A stretch of DNA of 64,000 nucleotides, taken from contig DASVDX010000035.1 of the NCBI GenBank assembly GCA_036380875.1, forward strand, positions 62,001-126,000. Reading direction: 5' to 3'. Position numbers and translations under genes: made by a program. Source of the stretch: ZC4RG17 sp036380875. GTDB taxonomy: Bacteria; Actinomycetota; Acidimicrobiia; Spongiisociales; ZC4RG35. This document shows positions 51,582 to 58,782 of this stretch, in pieces; the stretch's first letter is position 1, and each line of letters begins with the position of its first letter. A model generated the notes under the pieces. That model did no database searches. It was not told where the DNA came from and saw only the letters and a list, made by a program, of their open reading frames with translations.

Positions 51582-52513
51582 TCGAGCTCCAGGCTGTCGA
51601 AAAGCGGTACGGGAACGTCATGGCGCTCAAAGGCCTCGACCTGACCGTGCCGGAAGGCAGTGTGTTCGGGCTGATCGGGCCGAATGGCGCCGGCAAGACC
51701 ACGGCCATGCTCATCCTCAGCTCCCTCCTCGCCCGCGACGGCGGCGTGGTGAGCGTCGCCGGGGCGGATCCCGAGAAGGAGCCGAACGTCGTGCGCCAGC
51801 ACCTCGGTTACATGCCGGACTTCTTCGGGTTCTACGACAGCCTCAATGCCTACGAGTACCTGGAGTTCTTCGCCGCCGTGCACGGCGTGCCGGCCGCCAA
51901 GCGTCGGGCGGTGGTGCTCGACCTGTTGGCTCTCGTCGACCTGTCGCACAAGGCCGACGCCGACGTCAACACGCTCTCCCGCGGCATGAAACAACGGCTC
52001 TCGCTGGCCCGGGCCTTGGTCCACGACCCTCAGTTGCTCGTGCTCGACGAGCCGGCGTCGGGACTCGATCCCCGTGCCCGGGTCCAGCTGCGGGAGCTCA
52101 TCGCCGAGCTGCATCGGCTGGGGAAGACGATCCTGATCAGCTCCCACATCCTCGCCGAGCTCGAGGGCATCTGCACTCACATGGGGGTCATCGACGAAGG
52201 CGTGGTCAAAGCCCAGGGCGAAATGGAGACGATCCGCGGCGCCTTCACGGGTGCCCGCCGCGTCCGGGTCCGGCTGGCTGACGAGGACGTCGACCATGCC
52301 CTCGACCTGCTCGGCGCCCGGCCCGAGGTGTCGGAGGCGTCGATCGAGCGCCAACGCCTCGACTTCGTCCTCGCCGGCGACGACGACACCTCTGCGGGCC
52401 TCCTGGCTGAACTGGTGCAAGCCGGGATAACGGTCTACGAGTGGAGAGTCGAAGCCGCCGGATTGGAGGAACTGTTCCTCCAACTCACCCAGGAAGAGGA
52501 GGCGGCGCAGTGA
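51578..52513 (+). CDS. ABC-2 type exporter ATPase
   Basis: The 311-residue ATPase has Walker A GPNGAGKTTAM near residue 35, Q-loop GYMPDFFGFYDSLNAYEYL, signature LSRGMKQRLSLARAL near 138, Walker B LLVLDEPASGLDPRA near 157 and ISSHIL switch near 187. A C-terminal 90-residue domain (ARRVRVRLADEDVDHAL) is typical of ABC-2 exporters of the CcmA/NatA group. It starts at GTG 51578 inside the preceding stop, and the permease start overlaps its own stop. Confidence 0.92.
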   Translation: MIELQAVEKRYGNVMALKGLDLTVPEGSVFGLIGPNGAGKTTAMLILSSLLARDGGVVSVAGADPEKEPNVVRQHLGYMPDFFGFYDSLNAYEYLEFFAAVHGVPAAKRRAVVLDLLALVDLSHKADADVNTLSRGMKQRLSLARALVHDPQLLVLDEPASGLDPRARVQLRELIAELHRLGKTILISSHILAELEGICTHMGVIDEGVVKAQGEMETIRGAFTGARRVRVRLADEDVDHALDLLGARPEVSEASIERQRLDFVLAGDDDTSAGLLAELVQAGITVYEWRVEAAGLEELFLQLTQEEEAAQ

Positions 52514-53487
52514 ATCTCTCTTTGAATCCGGTCCTCGCCCGCGAGGTCCGCGAACGGTTCCGGGGACGCCGGGCCCCGATCTTCGTCACCCTCTGGGTCC
52601 TGGGCGTGGGCTTGATCGGCTACCTCGTCTACATCATCGCCCAATACACGGCCCGGGACGCCTTCGGGCTGGGCCAGGCGGTGGCGGGCGGTTACATGGG
52701 CCGCTTCATCTACGAAGGGATGCTGTTCCTCCTCATGACCGGGGTGGTGATGATCGTCCCCGGCCTGACGTCGCTGTCGATCGTCGGGGAGAGGGAGCGC
52801 CAGACGTTCCATCTGCTCCAGGTGACCCAGCTCTCCCCGCTGCAGATCGTGCTCGGGAAGCTGTGGTCGTCGATGTCGTATTTCGTACTCCTCCTCGTGT
52901 CGGTGGCGCCCGTCGTCGCCGTGCCACTCCTGTTCGGGGGCGTGAGGATCACCGACCTGCTGGCGGGGCTGGGGATGGTGATCCTCACCGCCCTGATGCT
53001 GGGGAGTGTCGGGATCTGGGCGTCGTCGCGGGCCCGCTCCTCTCGGGGGGCCGTCGCCTCCGCCTACACCTGGTCGTTCGTGCTGGCTTTCATCACGCTG
53101 GCGGCGATGGCGGGCGAACTCCTGATCTTCTCCGACGGGCTCGCCTTCCCACCCAACGGCCGGGAGATCGTGTCGATCCTGCCCAACCCGTATGTGGGGA
53201 TGGTGTCGGCCGTCGTCGACCCGCTGGGAAGTGACGGCCTGAGTGGCACTCCGTTCGACATCGTCGAAGTCCTCCTCCTCCAGCGTCAGGGATTCGAGGC
53301 GTTCGGGTTCGGAATGGATCTAGGTCCCGACATGGCCCGCGCTCTTCCTCTGCGACGGCCCCCGGTGTGGATGTTCACGGTGGGTATCTACGTGTTGATC
53401 ATCTTCGTGGCTCTGGTGGGTGCCACCCGGCGGGTGACGGCTCCAGCGTCGCGGATACGTCCGCTGCGGAGGGCCAATGGCTCCTGA
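52510..53487 (+). CDS. ABC-2 type exporter permease
   Basis: The 325-residue protein has six membrane segments, the first near residue 17-38 (APIFVTLWVLGVGLIGYLVY). The cytoplasmic stretch ERERQTFHLLQVTQLSPLQIVLGKL is the coupling region found in ABC-2 permeases. It pairs with the ATPase encoded just before. GTG 52510 overlaps that gene by four bases, and the next gene overlaps its end by 11 bases. Cargo is unknown. Confidence 0.88.
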   Translation: MNLSLNPVLAREVRERFRGRRAPIFVTLWVLGVGLIGYLVYIIAQYTARDAFGLGQAVAGGYMGRFIYEGMLFLLMTGVVMIVPGLTSLSIVGERERQTFHLLQVTQLSPLQIVLGKLWSSMSYFVLLLVSVAPVVAVPLLFGGVRITDLLAGLGMVILTALMLGSVGIWASSRARSSRGAVASAYTWSFVLAFITLAAMAGELLIFSDGLAFPPNGREIVSILPNPYVGMVSAVVDPLGSDGLSGTPFDIVEVLLLQRQGFEAFGFGMDLGPDMARALPLRRPPVWMFTVGIYVLIIFVALVGATRRVTAPASRIRPLRRANGS

Positions 53488-55105
53488 GTCGATCCGGCGC
53501 ATCGTCTCGGCCGCCCGGCGGCGCCTGCTGGCGGCAGGCCTGACGCGGCGCCTCGCCGGGTGGATCGGGGTGGCCGCCGCGGTGGGTGCCGCCCTGGCCG
53601 CCGTGGCGCGCCAGTGGGTCCTGGAGTGGGCGGACCCGGTCGCTCTCGGCCTGGTCGGGGTGGCGTTGTTGGCGGCAGTCGTGTGGTCGATCTTGCGACG
53701 CCCCAGCATCCAGAGGGCCGCCATCGCCGTGGACCGTCGACTGGGTGGATTCGACCAGGTGACGACGGCGCTCGAGCTGGCCGCGGATCCCGAGCCCGAC
53801 CCCCTCGCCCGCCGCCAGATCTCCCAGGCCTCGGCATGGGCCGAAGCCCGGGACGCCCGGGGAGTGGCGACCCTGGTCCCCGACCGGCGCGTGCTGGTGC
53901 TTTCGGTCGTCTCGGTGGTCGCCCTGTTGGCCCTCGTCTTCACACCGTCGCCGGCCGACGTCGCCCTCGCCGAGCGGAGAGCAGCCCAGGCGGCGATAGC
54001 CGAGGAGGCGGACCGCATCGAGGAACTGGCGGAAGAGGTTCCCGAAGAGGTGACAGATCGGCTGGAGGCGCTCCTCGAGGAGCTGGGTCGGGCAGAGAAC
54101 ATCGAAAGCGCTCTCGAAGCCTTGGGGGAGACTCGCCAGGAGCTGACGGAGGCGCTGGACCCGGCGGCTCTGGCCAAACGGACGGGTCTCGCCGGGCTGG
54201 AGGCGTCGTTCAGCCAGCAGCCGATCGGAGAGGGCGATTCGGCCGCCGAGCAGATGCGTGACCTGGCGTCCCGATTGCAAGCCGGGGAACAGCCTGCGCT
54301 GGCGGATGCCATCTCTCAGCTCGAGGGGAGGGCGGCAGACGCCGCCGGGGTCGACCCGGCCTTGTCTCAGGCTTTGAGCGAGGCCGCAGAAGCCCTGCAA
54401 CGAGTGGCGAGTGGACAGGCCGACCCCTCCGAGGCGGCCGAAGCCCTCGAGCGAGCCGCCGAGGCCGTCGAAGAGGCCCACTCCGCGGCCGCCGATCAGG
54501 AGGCGACTGCCCGGGCGGCCGGGGAGTTGGGCGAGGCTCAGCGGCGTCTGGCCGGACAGGGCCAACAGGCCCAAGGTCAAGGTCAGGGGCAGGGTCAAGG
54601 CCAGGGGCAGGGGCAAGGCCAGGGCCAGGGCCAGGGGCAGGCCCAAGGTCAGGGCCAGGGTCAAGGTCAGGGCCAGGGTCAAGGTCAGGGCCAGGGCCAG
54701 GGCCAGGGGCAGGGCCAAGGTCAAGGCGGCGGCGGGGGAGGCAGCCAGGGGGCCGGCGGCCAGCAGGGGGCGGGGCCGGGCAGCGGAACCGGAAGCGGGG
54801 GCATGGGCCCGGGCGGGACCGGCGACGAGGACCCGGCGGCGGGGCCGGACCGGTCGGGGGTGTTCGATCCCGTCGACGAGGCCCTCGGTGATCGCGAGCA
54901 GGTCGATCTCGGCGGTGGCGACGACCCCGGAGAAGTGGAAGGCACCACCGACGGGAGGGGAGGCGTACAGAACCTGCCCCTCGTCCCCTACACCGATCGT
55001 CTTGCGGAGTACCAGGAGCGAGCCCTGCGGTCGCTCGACTCTCTCGTCGTCCCGCCTTCGGTGCGCGACGTCGTCCGCGATTACTTCACGAATCTCCAAC
55101 CATGA
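53477..55105 (+). CDS. Membrane coiled-coil protein with Gly-Gln repeat (DUF4175-like)
   Basis: The 542-residue protein starts with two membrane segments (residues 25-45 and 53-72), a short loop (IAVDRRLGGFDQVTTALELA), and a third segment near 137-157. Then come about 200 residues of Glu/Ala-rich helix, probably coiled coil (AEEADRIEELAEEVPEEV). Residues about 367-416 are 24 Gly-Gln dipeptides with one Ala-Gln, then a Gly-rich linker and a folded C-terminus (YTDRLAEYQERALRSL). The layout recalls DUF4175 proteins found with MoxR/VWA genes in other phyla. Function is unknown. Confidence 0.75.
   Translation: MAPESIRRIVSAARRRLLAAGLTRRLAGWIGVAAAVGAALAAVARQWVLEWADPVALGLVGVALLAAVVWSILRRPSIQRAAIAVDRRLGGFDQVTTALELAADPEPDPLARRQISQASAWAEARDARGVATLVPDRRVLVLSVVSVVALLALVFTPSPADVALAERRAAQAAIAEEADRIEELAEEVPEEVTDRLEALLEELGRAENIESALEALGETRQELTEALDPAALAKRTGLAGLEASFSQQPIGEGDSAAEQMRDLASRLQAGEQPALADAISQLEGRAADAAGVDPALSQALSEAAEALQRVASGQADPSEAAEALERAAEAVEEAHSAAADQEATARAAGELGEAQRRLAGQGQQAQGQGQGQGQGQGQGQGQGQGQGQAQGQGQGQGQGQGQGQGQGQGQGQGQGQGGGGGGSQGAGGQQGAGPGSGTGSGGMGPGGTGDEDPAAGPDRSGVFDPVDEALGDREQVDLGGGDDPGEVEGTTDGRGGVQNLPLVPYTDRLAEYQERALRSLDSLVVPPSVRDVVRDYFTNLQP
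54575..54724 (+). repeat. In-frame GQ hexanucleotide repeat array
   Basis: Twenty-five six-base units encode (Gly-Gln)11, Ala-Gln, (Gly-Gln)13. Third positions vary (GGT/GGC/GGG, CAA/CAG). From 54647 to 54694 an 18-base unit, GGTCAGGGCCAGGGTCAA, repeats 2.7 times exactly, a sign of recent duplication. Units keep the frame, so length change would not cause frameshifts. Confidence 0.95.
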
Positions 55106-55112
55106 GGAGCAC

Positions 55113-56120
55113 ATGAACGACGAAATCACACCCCAGCAGTTCGCCGAGGCGATCGCCGCCGTCCGCTCCGAAGTCGGCAAGGTGATCGTGGGACAACGGG
55201 ACCTGGTCGATACCGTCCTCATCGGCGCGCTGTGTGAGGGCCATGTCCTCCTCGAAGGCGTGCCCGGCCTCGGCAAGACCAAGCTCCTCGCCACGCTCGG
55301 AAAGGTGCTGGCCGTCGAGTTCGGCAGGATCCAGTTCACCCCCGACCTGATGCCAGCCGACATCCTCGGCACCAACGTCCTCCAACGCGACGAGTTCGTG
55401 TTCCACGAGGGGCCGATCTTCTCCAACCTGCTGCTCGCTGACGAGATCAACCGGGCGACACCCAAGACCCAATCGGCCCTGCTGGAGGCGATGCAAGAGC
55501 GTTCAGTCACGCTCGGTGGAGACAGCCACCCGCTGCCTCGGCCCTTCCTCGTCATGGCCACCCAGAACCCGATCGAGCAGGAGGGCACTTATCCCCTCCC
55601 CGAGGCGCAGCTCGACCGGTTCCTGTTCAAGGCCCTCGTCGCCTTCCCGCCCGCCGACGACCTCGTCGAGATCCTGCGACGCACCACAGCCGGCGACGAG
55701 GCGGAACCACAGGCAGTCCTCGACGGCCCGACCCTGCAGCGCATGGCCAAGTTGGTCAGAGCACTTCCCGCCGGCAACCACCTCCTTCGCTACGCCGCCA
55801 CGCTGGTCGAGGCGACCCATCCGCAGAGCCCCATCGCCCCGGAGATGGTCAAGACCTACGTCCGCAACGGCGCCAGCCCCCGCGGCGCCCAGGCGCTCGT
55901 CCTCGGCGGCAAGGCGAGGGCCCTGATGGAAGGCCGCCCGAACCTCGCTACAGAGGACATCTGGTCGCTCGCCCCGATGGCGCTCCGGCACCGGTTGGTG
56001 CTCGGCTACGACGCCCTCGCCGACGGAGTCTCACCCGACGACATCGTCGAGGCGGTGCTGGCCGCCCATCCCGAGCCGGTCGAAGCCCCCAACAAGCCCG
56101 CCTCCGCCACCGTCACCTGA
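55113..56120 (+). CDS. MoxR-family AAA+ ATPase
   Basis: The 335-residue ATPase has the MoxR layout: VIVGQRDLVDTVLIGAL near residue 25, Walker A GVPGLGKTKLL near 50, DLMPADILGTNV near 80, Walker B LLADEINRATPKTQSALLEAMQE near 110 and sensor ATQNPIEQEGTYPLPEAQLDRF near 150. MoxR ATPases act as chaperones that load cofactors or assemble VWA-protein complexes; DUF58 and VWA partners are encoded next. ATG 55113 follows GAGGAGC. Its stop overlaps the DUF58 gene start by one base. Confidence 0.94.
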   Translation: MNDEITPQQFAEAIAAVRSEVGKVIVGQRDLVDTVLIGALCEGHVLLEGVPGLGKTKLLATLGKVLAVEFGRIQFTPDLMPADILGTNVLQRDEFVFHEGPIFSNLLLADEINRATPKTQSALLEAMQERSVTLGGDSHPLPRPFLVMATQNPIEQEGTYPLPEAQLDRFLFKALVAFPPADDLVEILRRTTAGDEAEPQAVLDGPTLQRMAKLVRALPAGNHLLRYAATLVEATHPQSPIAPEMVKTYVRNGASPRGAQALVLGGKARALMEGRPNLATEDIWSLAPMALRHRLVLGYDALADGVSPDDIVEAVLAAHPEPVEAPNKPASATVT

Positions 56121-56980
56121 TGCTCCTCGAACCCCGTCTCCGCGCCCAGCTCGAGCGGTTGGCGCTCGGCGTGCGGGGGAGAGTGACCGCCCAATGGGCC
56201 GGCCGCCACAGCTCCACCCGCCTCGGGGAGAGCCTCGACTTCGCCGACTACCGCCCCTACCAGCCGGGTGACGACTATCGGCGCATCGACCACAACCTCC
56301 GGGCTCGCCTCGGGATCGTGATGGTCCGACAGTTCGAAGCCGAACAGGAGCTGCCCCTGGACATCGTCGTCGACCTGTCGGCGTCCATGGAGATGCACGG
56401 CAAGGAGCACAGTGCTCGCGCCCTGGCGGCCATGATCGCCTACATGGGCCTGGCTTCCGGGGACCGGGTCAGACTGTGGGCAATCCCTGGTGACGGGTCC
56501 CGTACCGAAGCTCAGGGGCCCGCCGGTCGCCACCTGTCGGCGTGGCCACTGCTCGAGGACTGGCTCGAATCGCGTCCGACCGGTGGGCCGGGCACCCTGC
56601 GCTCGCTAGGGCGGCGGCTGGCGTCCACCGGCGGGGCAGTGGTGCTCGTCACCGATCTCCTCGTAGAGGAGTGGCGGGAGGTCCTCGACGGTCTCGCCCC
56701 GACCGCCGGCGGCCTGGTGCTCCACGTCCTCGCCCGCGAGGAGCTGTACCCGCCGATGGCGGGTGACCTCGACCTCGTCGACTCGGAGACCGGCGCCAAG
56801 CTGGCGGTGTCCATGAGCGAGGACGCCCTTCGGGGCTACCAGAAGGCGGTCGAGGACTTCGCGCTGGAGGCATCGCGGCGTTCCCGACGCGCCGGGCTCG
56901 ACTACCTGCTGGTCGAAGCAGGGCAGGGCGCGGCCGAACGCACCCTCGAAGGCCTCGCTCGCCGAGAGGTCGTGCGATGA
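56120..56980 (+). CDS. DUF58 domain protein
   Basis: The 286-residue protein shows the DUF58 signature: GESLDFADYRPYQPGDDYRR near residue 36, IDHNLRARLG, VRQFEAEQELPLDIVVDLSASM near 74. The DLSAS segment is a MIDAS-like site of a VWA-type fold, so it may bind metal and a partner. There is no membrane segment, unlike many longer DUF58 proteins. It is the standard companion of MoxR. It overlaps the next gene by four bases. Confidence 0.9.
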   Translation: MLLEPRLRAQLERLALGVRGRVTAQWAGRHSSTRLGESLDFADYRPYQPGDDYRRIDHNLRARLGIVMVRQFEAEQELPLDIVVDLSASMEMHGKEHSARALAAMIAYMGLASGDRVRLWAIPGDGSRTEAQGPAGRHLSAWPLLEDWLESRPTGGPGTLRSLGRRLASTGGAVVLVTDLLVEEWREVLDGLAPTAGGLVLHVLAREELYPPMAGDLDLVDSETGAKLAVSMSEDALRGYQKAVEDFALEASRRSRRAGLDYLLVEAGQGAAERTLEGLARREVVR

Positions 56981-58782
56981 GATTCCTCGTCCCCGCCGCT
57001 CTCGGATTGGCGGCCCTGGCCGGGCCTCTCGTCGTGCTGTACATGTTGCGCTCCAAACGGCGGCCCGAGCAGGTCCCCTCCACGATGCTGTGGCGCGAGA
57101 TCGGGGAGCCGGTTTCGTCCGCCGTTCCCTGGCGCCCCCTGAAGCTGACGTGGCTCCTGATCCTGCAGCTCTTGATCCTCGCCCTGTTCGTCTTGTCGCT
57201 GGCTCGCCCGTTCGTCGCCGAGGCGACCGTTCTCGGGCCCCACACCGTGTTCGTGATCGACACGTCCGGGTCGATGGCGATGGCGGGGAGGTTCGAGCAG
57301 GCCCGGGCAGCCGCCCTCGACCTCGCCGAAGACGTCTCCGAGGCGAACCTGGCCAGCGTCGTGGAAGCGGGCCCGCACCCCACCGTCCGCGTCGCCTTCT
57401 CCGCCGATCCGGAGGCGGTCGCCGAAGCGATCCGGTCGTTGCGCCCGGGAGGCGGCGCCGAAGACCTCTCCACGGCCCTGCGACTCGCCCGGGGCCTCGC
57501 TGCTCCCGACCGCGAGACCACGGTCGTGATCTTCTCCGACGGCGGCCCCGCATCTCTTCCGGAGGAGCCCGTAGTCGGAGCCAGCCACATGGTCTTCGAC
57601 GACCACGCCTCCAACCTGGCGATCTCCGGATTCGACGCCGAGCCGTCCACCGAAGGCACGATCCGGGTCTTCGTGCAGGTCGAAAACCACGGTGCCGACA
57701 CCCGCACCATCGAAGTGGCGATCGACATCGACGGGCTGCCGACGGGGAGTACCGAGATGACGGTGGAAGGGCTGTCCGCCGCCCAGGAGGTCGTGCCGGT
57801 GCCGGCCGGACCGGGGAGCGTGGTCACCGCCCGCCTCGTCGAAGCCAACGACGCCCTTCCGCTCGACGACCGCGCCGACCTGGTGGTAGGAGGCGGTGCC
57901 GACCGCCGGGTGGCGGTGGTCGGGGCCGGCTCTCCGTTCCTCACCGCCCTGCTGGAATCCACTCCGGGAGTGTCCATCGGCGACCCGGACGTGGCCGACA
58001 TGCTGATCGTCGACGGTGGGCCGCTGCCTGAGATCGACCGTCCCACCTGGCTGATCCGGCCGGAGACGGCACCCGACGGCATGGACCTCGTCGGCCTCGA
58101 GCGAAACCTGGCCGTCACCTTCTCCCGTCCCGGAGACCCGGTTCTCGACGGAGTGGACCTCTCCGACACCGTGATCGCCGAAGCCCAGCGGATCGAAACC
58201 CTCACTTGGCTGCCACTGGTGTCGTCGGGTGATACCCCGCTGATCCTCCTCGGAGAGGTGAACGGCCACCGGGTGGTCTACACGACCTTCGACCTCACCC
58301 ACTCCAACCTGGTGGTCCAGGTGGCCTTCCCGATCCTGGGCGCCAACTTGCTGCAGTGGCTGGGAGGCGGAGAAGCAGTTTCGGTGTCGACCGAGCCCGC
58401 GGGCACGCCGATCGGGCTCCTCACCCCAGTGGGTCATCGGGCGAGGATCACGCTGCCGTCCGGTGACGTGCAGGAAGTCGCCCCCGATGCGGCCACGTTC
58501 AACGCCACCGACGAGCCCGGGGTGTATGTGATCGAGTACATCGACGAGACGGGCTCAGTGGCATCGAGCGAGGTGGCCGTGCGACGGTTCGTCCCGTCGG
58601 AGTCCTCTGGGCCGAGCCGCGAGATCGCGGTGGCGCCCGCCCCGGGCGAGTCCGCCGACGAGGGCTTCCTCATCCGGGAGTGGTCGCCGTGGATCGTCGC
58701 CGCGGCCCTGGCCTTGATGGCGCTCGAGTGGTGGGTGGGCCATCAGCGACCCGGCTTCCGGCGCAGGGAGGTGACGGCATGA
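56977..58782 (+). CDS. BatA-type VWA membrane protein
   Basis: The 601-residue protein begins with the two-helix BatA domain (FLVPAALGLAALAGPLVVLYML and LLILQLLILALFVLSLARPF). A VWA domain follows with the MIDAS motif VIDTSGSMAMAG near residue 90 and VVIFSDGG near 182. Beta-rich repeats and a GATase-like middle (RVAVVGAGSPFLTALLES) come next, then a final membrane segment (WIVAAALALMALEWWVG near residue 571). It should be anchored with the VWA domain between helices. Its stop overlaps the next VWA gene by four bases. Confidence 0.87.
   Translation: MRFLVPAALGLAALAGPLVVLYMLRSKRRPEQVPSTMLWREIGEPVSSAVPWRPLKLTWLLILQLLILALFVLSLARPFVAEATVLGPHTVFVIDTSGSMAMAGRFEQARAAALDLAEDVSEANLASVVEAGPHPTVRVAFSADPEAVAEAIRSLRPGGGAEDLSTALRLARGLAAPDRETTVVIFSDGGPASLPEEPVVGASHMVFDDHASNLAISGFDAEPSTEGTIRVFVQVENHGADTRTIEVAIDIDGLPTGSTEMTVEGLSAAQEVVPVPAGPGSVVTARLVEANDALPLDDRADLVVGGGADRRVAVVGAGSPFLTALLESTPGVSIGDPDVADMLIVDGGPLPEIDRPTWLIRPETAPDGMDLVGLERNLAVTFSRPGDPVLDGVDLSDTVIAEAQRIETLTWLPLVSSGDTPLILLGEVNGHRVVYTTFDLTHSNLVVQVAFPILGANLLQWLGGGEAVSVSTEPAGTPIGLLTPVGHRARITLPSGDVQEVAPDAATFNATDEPGVYVIEYIDETGSVASSEVAVRRFVPSESSGPSREIAVAPAPGESADEGFLIREWSPWIVAAALALMALEWWVGHQRPGFRRREVTA

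Noticed and set aside
54575..54724. CRISPR-like regular repeats
   Set aside because: The units are contiguous hexamers coding Gly-Gln in frame, with no spacers.
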